NCBI RefSeq assembly: GCF_000241345.1
Contig: NZ_BAED01000062.1
Coordinates: forward strand, 1 to 64,000
Source of the DNA: Gordonia amarae NBRC 15530
GTDB taxonomy: Bacteria; Actinomycetota; Actinomycetes; Mycobacteriales; Mycobacteriaceae
Direction of reading: 5' to 3'
Length of the DNA stretch: 64,000 nucleotides
How positions within the stretch are numbered: the stretch's first letter is position 1; each line of letters begins with the position of its first letter. Positions 30,068 through 38,687 of the stretch are shown piece after piece. The translations under genes were made by a program, and so were the position numbers. The notes beneath the pieces were generated by a model. It was given only the letters and a program-made list of their open reading frames with translations, ran no database searches and was not told where the DNA came from.

Positions 30068-31167
30068 GCGCCGGTGTGTCCGCGAAGAAGCAAGGGGCCG
30101 GTCCGGTCCCCGTTTCGGGGGAACGCCGGCGCTCCCGGTTGACCCGCAACATCGCGATCATCGTCGGCATGCTGATCGCGCTCGCGGTGCTCGTGGTGAT
30201 CTCGGCCGGCAGTGGCAAGGTGGCGATACCACCCTCGGAGGTGCTGGGCAGCCTCGCCCATCATTGGCACCTCGACATCGGCCCGCTGCCCTCGCACGAG
30301 AACGGCGAGGAAACGCTGTGGAACGTGCGGTTCCCGCGGATCGTGCTCGGCCTGATCGTCGGCGCCGGTCTGGGTGCCGGTGGCTGCCTGCTGCAGGGGG
30401 TGTTGGCCAATCCGCTCGCCGAACCAGGCATCGTCGGTGTGTCCTCGGGTGCGGCGATCGGCGCCTGCCTGGTGATCGTCGTCGGCGGCAGCGGATCGAG
30501 CGAATGGGCGCTGGCCGGTGCCGCGTTCGTGTTCGGGTTGTTCACGACGGCCGCGGTGTACCTGCTGTCGCTGCGTGACGGCGCGTCGTCGACGATCATG
30601 CTGGTGCTGACCGGTATCGCGGTCAACGCGTTCGCGACCGGCATCATCGCCTACCTCACGTTCGTGGCCAACCCGAACGACCGCGAACAGATCGTGTTCT
30701 GGCAGCTCGGTTCTGTGGCCGCGGCCTCCTGGAATCAGGTGTGGGTATCGGCGCCGCTGATCGTCGCGGGGTGCGCCGGCGCCCTGGCGCTCAGCCACAA
30801 ACTCGACCTGCTCGCCCTCGGCGATATCCAGGCCGCCTCACTCGGCGTGAACGTGGAGGTTGTGCGGCGGCAGGCGATCGTGCTGGTCGCGATCCTCACC
30901 GCCGCCGCGGTGGCGTTCGCGGGCATCATCATGTTCGTCGGGCTGATCGTGCCGCACGTGATGCGGCTGATCCTCGGACCGCGTCACGCCACCCTGCTGC
31001 CCGCCAGCCTGATCGGTGGGGCGCTCGTGCTGGTGTGCGCCGATCTGGCCGCGCGCACCCTGATCGGCGACGCCGACCTGCCGATCGGCATGTTCACCTC
31101 GCTGATCGGTGGTCCGCTGTTCTTCATCCTGTTGCGCCGCAGCCGGCACGCGGGGGTGGGCTGGTGA
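30064..31167 (+). CDS. hmuU: Heme ABC transporter permease (FecCD/BtuC family)
   Basis: A 367-residue FecCD-type permease with about nine to ten membrane segments. The RFPRIVLGLIVGAGLGAGGCLLQGVLANPLAEPGIVG region (starting near residue 93) is the family signature; GDIQAASLGVNVE and FVGLIVPHVMRLILGPRH mark the coupling loop that meets the ATPase. It moves heme across the membrane with HmuT and HmuV. The ATG at 30064 overlaps the hmuT stop and the hmuV GTG overlaps its own stop, so the three genes are a coupled operon. Confidence 0.93.
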   Translation: MSAGVSAKKQGAGPVPVSGERRRSRLTRNIAIIVGMLIALAVLVVISAGSGKVAIPPSEVLGSLAHHWHLDIGPLPSHENGEETLWNVRFPRIVLGLIVGAGLGAGGCLLQGVLANPLAEPGIVGVSSGAAIGACLVIVVGGSGSSEWALAGAAFVFGLFTTAAVYLLSLRDGASSTIMLVLTGIAVNAFATGIIAYLTFVANPNDREQIVFWQLGSVAAASWNQVWVSAPLIVAGCAGALALSHKLDLLALGDIQAASLGVNVEVVRRQAIVLVAILTAAAVAFAGIIMFVGLIVPHVMRLILGPRHATLLPASLIGGALVLVCADLAARTLIGDADLPIGMFTSLIGGPLFFILLRRSRHAGVGW

Positions 31168-31943
31168 GCGAGAAGACCGGGCTGATCGCCGACGACATCC
31201 ACATCACCCTCGGTGGCCGCGAGGTGGTCAAGGGGGTGTCACTGACCGTCGCCGGCGGGTCGATGTGCGCGCTCGTCGGCCCCAACGGCTGCGGCAAGTC
31301 GACGCTGCTGTCGGCGCTGTCGGGGGTTCGTAAGCCCGACTCTGGGACGGTCCGCATCAACGGCCGCGACATCCACACGATCACCCACCGCGACCTCGCG
31401 CGGGAACGGTCCCTGGTGACGCAGACCAACCGCACCGACACCCCGTTCACCGTCGCCGAGGTGGTGGAGATGGGCCGCTTCCCGTGGCTGCGCACCCCGC
31501 AGGCGGCGCGGTCGCCACAGGTCATCGCCGACGCGATCGACGAATGCGACCTCGGGGAGATCCTTGACCGCCCGTTCTCCCAGTTGTCCGGCGGCCAGCA
31601 GGCCCGGGTGTCGCTCGGCCGCGCGCTGGCCCAGCAGGCGCCGGTGATGATGCTCGACGAACCGACCGCCGCCCTCGACATCCACCACCAGGAAGCGGTC
31701 CTGGACATCCTGCGGCGCCAGCGCGACCAGGGCACCGCCGTCCTGATCGTCGTGCACGACCTGTCCCTGGCCGCCGCCTACGCCGACGAGGTCGCCGTGA
31801 TGAAAGACGGGCACCTCCGCGCCCACGGCCCCACCCACGACGTCATGACCGCCGACCTGCTCTCAACCACCTACGACCACCCTGTCGAAACGATGCCCCA
31901 CCCGGACACCGGCCAACTCCTGATCATCCCCCGCCGCACTTGA
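31164..31943 (+). CDS. hmuV: Heme ABC transporter ATP-binding protein
   Basis: A 259-residue ABC ATPase powering the heme importer. Walker A GPNGCGKST near residue 37, the signature LSGGQQARVSLGRALAQ near 140, Walker B VMMLDEPTAALD and the switch His in IVVHDLS are all intact. The GTG at 31164 overlaps the hmuU stop (GTGA). The gene ends eight bases before the 68-bp palindrome at 31951, beyond which a convergent giant gene ends. Confidence 0.94.
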   Translation: MSEKTGLIADDIHITLGGREVVKGVSLTVAGGSMCALVGPNGCGKSTLLSALSGVRKPDSGTVRINGRDIHTITHRDLARERSLVTQTNRTDTPFTVAEVVEMGRFPWLRTPQAARSPQVIADAIDECDLGEILDRPFSQLSGGQQARVSLGRALAQQAPVMMLDEPTAALDIHHQEAVLDILRRQRDQGTAVLIVVHDLSLAAAYADEVAVMKDGHLRAHGPTHDVMTADLLSTTYDHPVETMPHPDTGQLLIIPRRT

Positions 31944-31950
31944 CTTCCAT

Positions 31951-32018
31951 TCCCGCGCAACGATTTCCTTCAGCACCAATCGGATCCGATTAGCGGTGAA
32001 GGGAACCATTACGCGGGA
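31951..32018. repeat. 68-bp imperfect palindrome, copy 1
   Basis: Two 34-base arms centred on CGGATCCG (31981-31988); 27 of 34 positions pair. The ends are TCCCGCG and CGCGGGA. It lies between the convergent hmuV and giant helicase genes. The copy at 55915-55982 has the same length, same ends and same centre, with 53 of 68 bases identical in the same orientation. In at least two stem positions (22 and 30 of the arm) both partners change, A-T to G-C and T-A to A-T, so the folded structure rather than the sequence alone appears conserved. Confidence 0.85.
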
Positions 32019-32032
32019 GGCGGTAGTGGCGG

Positions 32033-35000
32033 TTACACTCGCCGTGCCGCGGCGGCGAGATGGCGATCGCGGACGTCCTCCAACCGAGCCCGGACTTTCG
32101 CGCCGAGCCGGGTGATGTCGAAGAGCACGGCCGTCTCCCGGAGCAGTGCCTCGTCGGCGATACCGGGTGAGCGCAACCGGATCGAGCACATCGCGTTCGC
32201 GATCTCTTCTGGTGCGATGTCTTCGAACGACCGGTCCCCACCGCCGATACGGAAGCCCGACCACGCGGCTGGATCGATGTGGTCTGGCCAGACAAAATCG
32301 CCGAAAGTTGCACTTTCCAAGTAGGATTCGGAAGGAACAAGGGAACGTAGCACTGCCTTGATCGCTTCCTGGCGAGATGCTGGCACACGATTCAGGCCGT
32401 GGCGTCTGGCGACGATCCGGATGAGACGCCCCGTCGCCACAGGTCCCTCCGTGGCGATGATGTCGCGCAGTTCGGCGCGCACAATCTTGACCGCGGCCCG
32501 GTCTGGCAGGGTGTCGATTGCGCCATGATCACCGACAACGCCATCGTCCGCCGCAATGAATCGATCACCAGGAGTCACTGTTGGGACGGCCGTCGCCGAG
32601 GTCGGCTGCCGCGCCTCGGATACCTGCCGGTCCGCCGGTTCGGCTGCACAATCATCGTTCCGGCGCTCGGTGGATTTCTGCTGATGTCCAGTTTCGGCGA
32701 CCCGCACAGGTTCCGTTTCTGGCCCGTCCGGCACCGATCGCACACCCACCGGTGTCGCGGAAGTTGTGTCCGCGACATCGACATCGACATCGGCTGTGGA
32801 GGACCGGACCTGTCGCGTGTAGGCAATTCTCGGCCGGTCAGCAGGTGGCTCCTGACCCACGATGTCCATCTGGGCAGCGGACGTGTCCACCGACGTCGGC
32901 GCGCTCTCCCGACTGTCAAATCCGGCTTCGGCCGCATCGACGGCCGCGCGAATCTGCTCAATCACCAGGTCCCGGTTCTGCAACCACATCGGCCACCAGA
33001 TTCGCGCCACGTGGGGCCAGCCCATGAGTGCGGTCAGCACGTCGATGGGAAGAATATCCCTGTCCGACACCGTGTTCCGAAGGTGCCAACTCTCGCCGTC
33101 GAGCAGCACCGGAAGCAGTGGACGGTCCGGGCGCGCCGGGCGGGCCAGAACGAGATCCAGCCGGAAGTTCGACAACCCGACATCGGTCATCACGTGCAGA
33201 CCTGCCGACCTCAATGCAGCGGCGATCTCGTCGCGATGCCGATCACGCAGAACCTGTCTGTCGCCGCGTGCACCGACACTGCTGTCGGCGTCGGAATCGG
33301 CCGATGATTTAGCCAATGTGAGAAAGTTCTTCAGATCCTTGGGGCCTTGATAGGTTGCCCCGGAAACATCGAGTTCGGCCGGATCGAAACTGCAATAGAC
33401 GACGTTCTTGCGGCGCGCTCGTGTGACCGCCACATTGAGCCTGCGTTCACCACCGCTGTTCGACAGGGGCCCGAAGTTCGTCGGAATCCGGCCATTGGCC
33501 TGTTTGGAGAATGCGATCGAGAAGATGATGGTGTCCCGTTCGTCTCCCTGCACCTGTTCGAGAGCCTTGACGAACAGCACATCCCCCGCGCCCATCCGCG
33601 CGTCGTCCAGCACTTCGATCACGGCCGGGTCTTCGTTCGCCGTCAGCAGATCGGAGATCAGCTGACGCTGCTGCTCGTTGAAGGTGACGATACCGATCGA
33701 CGGCGGGGTCGATGAACCACGCACAAGATCATGGACAGCATTGACGATCGCCTGCGCCTCAACGGGATTGGTATTGTTACCCGCGACGATCCCGCCACCA
33801 AGATCTACCGAACGGCTGCCCGCCCGTAGATAGTGGCCATCGACATGCCGGAACTCGACACCGGTCTCCGTGGACATCAAAGTGGGCGTGGGGAAACTGC
33901 TCAGCGCACCGCGGTAGTATGCGGCATTTGAGAAGGCGATCAGCGCCTCGTCCTGACTGCGATAGTGCCATGCCAGGCTTATGGTGGGGACGCGCGCGAG
34001 CTCGCATTCGCTGAGGATCGATTCTTGATCCTCGATGATCTCTTCCGCTTCGTCATCGAGCTCTTCTTCGGACAATGCAGAACCCGCAACAACCTTAGTC
34101 GGTGGCATCTGTTTACTGTCACCGACGACGATCGCAGCTCGCGCCCTGCCGAGTGCCCCGATGGCCTCGGGCACGGTGATCTGCGACGCCTCATCGAAGA
34201 TCACCAGATCGAACTCCATCGCACCGGGTTCGATGAGGTCGACCACTGACGAAGGACTGCACAGTAACAGCGGAGCAAGTTGCTGAACCGCCGGGGCATA
34301 TTTGCGCAGGAGTGCGCGAGTACCCAACTTCTGCCGGGTCTTTTCCAACTCCCGCGCCAAGGCACCGGTCGCGGAGCCTCTGCCTCCCGCGCCTCGTCTG
34401 TGCAGAAGCATGCTCGGTGCCCAGGACACCCATTGGTCACGAATCTCGTTCTGTGCCCGCGCGTATGTGTCTACCAGCGAGTTGTGTGCAACACTGTCGA
34501 ACCGGTCGAGTCCCAACGCCCTGACCCGTTCGGCCTCGGAAGTCCGTGCCACCCCCCGCTCAAACGCGTCCTCACAGATTGCCGCGTTGAGACGACCCTC
34601 CAGGATGTCGATGCGGGTCCGATCCATTCCGGCCGCGCTAAGCGGTCGAAGACGTTCTTGCAGTCTCATCCATTGCTGCAGCCCGAGTAACCGTTCGTAC
34701 TCGTAGCTGCGGCGCCAAGTGTCAGCGTGAGCGGCGACGGTCGCTACGATCGATCGCCCGCCCCGCCAGGCACCGATATCAGCGCCGTCGGCGTTGAGGT
34801 GACGCAGCAAAGATTGCAGCGCCGTCGCGAAGTCGGTGATCTGGTGCCGGACTCCGGTGAGCGCACCTGATTGCGCCAAGGAGCAGGCCGCGTGTACCCA
34901 TTCGTCGGACACGCGCAATGGCGCGGTGAGTTGTTCGAAGTCACCGATCCGACTGTGCACGGGTGCCATCGCTTGCGGGCCGAGAAGCTTGGTTGGGACG

Positions 35001-38000
35001 GCATCGGCCAGCCCAGGCACCGAGCAGAGCGTCGCAGTTGCCACACTCTCGAGGTCACGTGCCTGCTTCAGCTGCGCGATAACCCGAACAGCCTGCGCCG
35101 CGTCGGCGAGATCGACGCCGGCCGGGGCGAACTTCGTGAGTGGTTCAATGACTTCTGCGAGACGTTTACTGCGGCCCCACCGTTTCGATTCAGAAGCGGC
35201 GCCGACGGCAGCCGAGATGGTGTCAATGTCGAGTTCAACGACCCCAGGGGAGAAGCCTGCAAGAAGCCGGTGGGCATCAGCGATCTGCTGCTCCGCCGTC
35301 GCACTCGATTCCCTGGCATACCTGGGCCATGAAGGGTCCAATACCCCGGCCAGGTCCGGCCCCGCAGGCAGCCGCGGGTGGGTCGCGGCCGCCAGTACTG
35401 CCAGATGCTCGGGTTCAGTAAACCGATACAGGTAGTCGCGCAGCGAGCCTGTGGTCGTTGAGCACCATGCGACCGAATCAAGAACGCGCACAATGCTGTC
35501 CACCGCTCCGGTGACATCGAAATCGGGATACATCGGCCCCGCCAGCCGCCACGGGTGATCGGGGCCCACTCTCGCGGCCGCAGTCCACGGCTGAAGGCCG
35601 ACGAATACGGACCGAAGGCTCGCAACGGTCCGACCGTCGGTCGCGACCAAGTGTTCGGGTACCGCGATCGCCGGGCCGTCCCCCACGAGGAGTAACTGAT
35701 CGTGAGCGCGATACGCCGACACCCCAGCCGCGTTGACGCGATGCAACTGTTCAGGATACTCGCGCAGCCCGTAATCCGCGGCGCGCAAGCGTCGTTGGGC
35801 GTCGTCCATCGCGGCCTGATCCGGGTGCACCATCGCGTCGAGCGATTGCCGTAGATGCGCTCGAACCTGCGTCGCGTTCGACCCTTCGTGGTGCAGGTTC
35901 AGGGTGAACGGTCCCAGGCCGATTTGGTCGAGCCTGCGTTGCACCACCGAGAGTGCCGTCCCCTTCTCCGCGACGAACAGTACTCGCAGCCCCGTCAGGA
36001 GGCATTCCGCGACCATATTGGTGATCGTTTGGGACTTACCTGTTCCCGGCGGGCCTTGCAGCACGAAAGTACGACCCTGACGCGCCCACACAACCGCCTG
36101 CTTCTGTGTCGAGTCGGCGGGGATAGGTGTCTGCAGATTCTCCACGTCGGAGAGGTTCGACTCCTCGCTACAGGCGACGGCCGCCTGATCCAGGAACTGC
36201 TCGGTTGGCGTGTGCACCAGGTGGTTGATCAGCGGCCGCCGCAAGAAGTCATCTGCATGGGCGTTCAGATCCTGCCACATGCGGAATGATGACAGGTCAA
36301 GCAGTGCCAACCGGGCCTCCGCGGACACCTCGAGGACCGCACCGGCACGGGCGATCGCGGTACGTGCGCCGCCGAGAACGGCATCGACGTCGAGTCCCGC
36401 ATGGTCGGTGATCGGTGTTTCCAGTTCAGGAACAACGATGCCGTGTTCGCGGCGCAGCCACTCAATCAGTGCGGAATTGGGTGTGGTCGACTGGGAGGAA
36501 TCGATCGTAAGGGTGAAGTCGGTGCGTCCCCGCGCGACGCCGATGGTGACCGGCACCAGAATCATCGGGGCTTCGGCGAACACGCCCGGCTTGTAAGGCC
36601 AACGCAACAGCCCGATGCAGAGAAACAGCGGGTTCATACCCTGTTCGTCACGGGCGGTCTTCGCCGCATACGCCATCGACCGGATCTCTTTGACGAAAGT
36701 CGACCCCTCGAGCACCGTTCCGGTGCCGCCGCGGATAGCAATCCGCTGCACGTACAGTCGCCGCTGCCGGAGATGTTCGGTCAGTTCGTCGCGGAGTTCG
36801 GTGTCCGGCGAATCGTGCATCTGCACGGCATTGCGGATCCCTCGGGCCTGCCAGAGATCAGGGATGTCGTACCCGCTGTGCAGGCCGAACGACACATCTT
36901 CATGCAGCTTGTCCTCGAGATAGCCCAGTGATTCGGATGGCACCATCAGCGGCTGTACCCGGGCGTTCTTCTTCAGGTTCAGCAGGTCATTGGTGGCGTT
37001 CAGGCTGAACAGCGACCCTTTCCATCTCCTGTATCGGGTGGGCTGGTTATCAACAAGGCGGCCACGCAGCGCCCTTTCGGGACTGTCCTGATCGACATGC
37101 GTGATCGATCGCTCACCACCTGGCCGATATTCAACGATCTCGGTCACCCCATCGGCCCGCTCGGTCACAACCGGTAGTGGTGACACGCCTGCGCGCCGAG
37201 CGGCGAAAACGTCGATCAGCGTTGCGGTTCCTTCGCCGATCGCCTGGATCAGACTCTGGTGTGCTGATCGGGTGGCATCCGCGAAGCTCGCCTCGCTGCC
37301 GGTGGCGAGCATCGTCGACTCGATCGCGCCTAGCCATCCGCCCTGAACGAGTTCGGCGATCCGCACCTGGTTTCTGATACACGGCCGGTCCGGATACCAC
37401 TGTGGACGGGGTCCGTCGCCCGAATCGGGGTCACGTCGCCAATAGCCGACGAAGATGTGTCCCGGGACCAGGACCAGGACCGGATACAGCCCCACGTGTT
37501 CGAAAACCGCCGCCATCAGGACCGTGGTGTCCATGCAAGTTCCCAGGCCGCTGCGCGCGACATCGGCGTGGTCCCGGATACGTTGCCCTGACGTCGCATA
37601 GTCCCAGTTCGGTGGGGGTTCGGAGTAGGCGATATTCCGGGATCGCAGGGCAGCGAAGACAGCGGCGACCGAATCGTCTACGGCCTTCTCGGCCTTCGCC
37701 ACGTCGGCGATCTGGAACGCGCTGAAGCTCGGCTCGCCGGTGGCCCGGCCCTTCTCGTCGGCCGCGTCCCGGGCAATCGCCGCGACCTCAGGATGATTGG
37801 GACGCACAAACGATGCGAGCAATGAATTCGCCAACGACATCGCCTGACCGGTCAGCATCGCCAGGGAGAATTCAATCTGGTCCTTCTCAGCCAAAAGGTC
37901 GTCCGCACCGGATTCATCCCGTGCCAGGAATGCATCGATCTCACCGAGGCGCACCGCCAGGCGGTCGACTGTTTCAGCCTTGTGCGGGTCACCGAGCCAG

Positions 38001-38395
38001 AACCAGAGGTCGCGTGGCTGCACATGGATGTCCTCGTCACGCCGGGTCAGAACGATATTGCCGACGGTGTCACGCAGCACGATCTCGCAGACCGCCGATG
38101 TCCGATCCACAACCTGCGACATCGCCCGGGGCGAGAGCTGGACATGCACACACGACACCGACGATGTCCCAGCTTCCAACGGACCTTCATACACAGTGGC
38201 GGAGCCGAATTCGATGTCGGCATCACGTACCGTCACCGTGACGGTTGCATGTTCGATATCCGCCGGGACGGTGACCACGATCTCCGCGATCTGCGGGATC
38301 TTCGCTGCCGAGGCCGCCCACGACCACTGCGCGCTGACCTCTGCAACAATCTGCGGCCGCATCACCGGTTCGTTCGTGTCCACCTGCACCGTCAT
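32033..38395 (-). CDS. DUF4011 superfamily-1 helicase with Vsr-like nuclease segment and DUF3320 (probable defence protein)
   Basis: A 2120-residue protein. In order: a beta-rich N domain (1-140); a transglutaminase-like segment with C287 (GTCMD) and H313 (GHIFVGYW); the DUF4011 region (from 458, WKGSLFSLNATNDLLNLKK); a superfamily-1 helicase with Walker A GPPGTGKS (781-788), DEAS (1401-1404), GDSKQMPPT (1425-1433) and motif VI RLNVAVTRARR (about 1652). Next come a Vsr-like nuclease segment (1718-1809, D1747 and LLDGESWH), a disordered linker, and DUF3320 (1967-2115). DUF4011-helicase-Vsr proteins are reported as anti-phage (I recall the name Hhe). I chose the ATG at 38395; ATG 38431/38428 and GTG 38455 are in frame. 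Local G+C is lower than in neighbours, which suggests transfer. Confidence 0.88.
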   Translation of the reverse strand: MTVQVDTNEPVMRPQIVAEVSAQWSWAASAAKIPQIAEIVVTVPADIEHATVTVTVRDADIEFGSATVYEGPLEAGTSSVSCVHVQLSPRAMSQVVDRTSAVCEIVLRDTVGNIVLTRRDEDIHVQPRDLWFWLGDPHKAETVDRLAVRLGEIDAFLARDESGADDLLAEKDQIEFSLAMLTGQAMSLANSLLASFVRPNHPEVAAIARDAADEKGRATGEPSFSAFQIADVAKAEKAVDDSVAAVFAALRSRNIAYSEPPPNWDYATSGQRIRDHADVARSGLGTCMDTTVLMAAVFEHVGLYPVLVLVPGHIFVGYWRRDPDSGDGPRPQWYPDRPCIRNQVRIAELVQGGWLGAIESTMLATGSEASFADATRSAHQSLIQAIGEGTATLIDVFAARRAGVSPLPVVTERADGVTEIVEYRPGGERSITHVDQDSPERALRGRLVDNQPTRYRRWKGSLFSLNATNDLLNLKKNARVQPLMVPSESLGYLEDKLHEDVSFGLHSGYDIPDLWQARGIRNAVQMHDSPDTELRDELTEHLRQRRLYVQRIAIRGGTGTVLEGSTFVKEIRSMAYAAKTARDEQGMNPLFLCIGLLRWPYKPGVFAEAPMILVPVTIGVARGRTDFTLTIDSSQSTTPNSALIEWLRREHGIVVPELETPITDHAGLDVDAVLGGARTAIARAGAVLEVSAEARLALLDLSSFRMWQDLNAHADDFLRRPLINHLVHTPTEQFLDQAAVACSEESNLSDVENLQTPIPADSTQKQAVVWARQGRTFVLQGPPGTGKSQTITNMVAECLLTGLRVLFVAEKGTALSVVQRRLDQIGLGPFTLNLHHEGSNATQVRAHLRQSLDAMVHPDQAAMDDAQRRLRAADYGLREYPEQLHRVNAAGVSAYRAHDQLLLVGDGPAIAVPEHLVATDGRTVASLRSVFVGLQPWTAAARVGPDHPWRLAGPMYPDFDVTGAVDSIVRVLDSVAWCSTTTGSLRDYLYRFTEPEHLAVLAAATHPRLPAGPDLAGVLDPSWPRYARESSATAEQQIADAHRLLAGFSPGVVELDIDTISAAVGAASESKRWGRSKRLAEVIEPLTKFAPAGVDLADAAQAVRVIAQLKQARDLESVATATLCSVPGLADAVPTKLLGPQAMAPVHSRIGDFEQLTAPLRVSDEWVHAACSLAQSGALTGVRHQITDFATALQSLLRHLNADGADIGAWRGGRSIVATVAAHADTWRRSYEYERLLGLQQWMRLQERLRPLSAAGMDRTRIDILEGRLNAAICEDAFERGVARTSEAERVRALGLDRFDSVAHNSLVDTYARAQNEIRDQWVSWAPSMLLHRRGAGGRGSATGALARELEKTRQKLGTRALLRKYAPAVQQLAPLLLCSPSSVVDLIEPGAMEFDLVIFDEASQITVPEAIGALGRARAAIVVGDSKQMPPTKVVAGSALSEEELDDEAEEIIEDQESILSECELARVPTISLAWHYRSQDEALIAFSNAAYYRGALSSFPTPTLMSTETGVEFRHVDGHYLRAGSRSVDLGGGIVAGNNTNPVEAQAIVNAVHDLVRGSSTPPSIGIVTFNEQQRQLISDLLTANEDPAVIEVLDDARMGAGDVLFVKALEQVQGDERDTIIFSIAFSKQANGRIPTNFGPLSNSGGERRLNVAVTRARRKNVVYCSFDPAELDVSGATYQGPKDLKNFLTLAKSSADSDADSSVGARGDRQVLRDRHRDEIAAALRSAGLHVMTDVGLSNFRLDLVLARPARPDRPLLPVLLDGESWHLRNTVSDRDILPIDVLTALMGWPHVARIWWPMWLQNRDLVIEQIRAAVDAAEAGFDSRESAPTSVDTSAAQMDIVGQEPPADRPRIAYTRQVRSSTADVDVDVADTTSATPVGVRSVPDGPETEPVRVAETGHQQKSTERRNDDCAAEPADRQVSEARQPTSATAVPTVTPGDRFIAADDGVVGDHGAIDTLPDRAAVKIVRAELRDIIATEGPVATGRLIRIVARRHGLNRVPASRQEAIKAVLRSLVPSESYLESATFGDFVWPDHIDPAAWSGFRIGGGDRSFEDIAPEEIANAMCSIRLRSPGIADEALLRETAVLFDITRLGAKVRARLEDVRDRHLAAAARRV

Positions 38396-38687
38396 CGTCC
38401 GCGCCCCCAACCGTCCTGTCCGGGCCATCATCGCCTTCGTCGAGAATCTAACCACCGATGTCAGGCATCTTTGCGTCGTATCACTCAGCGCACCCCGATC
38501 AACCGATCAGCGACTGCCCAGTGCCGTGACAACCCGGACACACGAACGCATCGACCGCGCGCGGTACAGAATGAATGGCGGACGAACGGTCGCGCATCGT
38601 CAACCTCCCAGGCGCTGACGGGCAATCGCAAGTCCCGCTCTGTCCCAAGAATTGTGTCAACAGTCACATTCGACGGAACGGAGAGTC

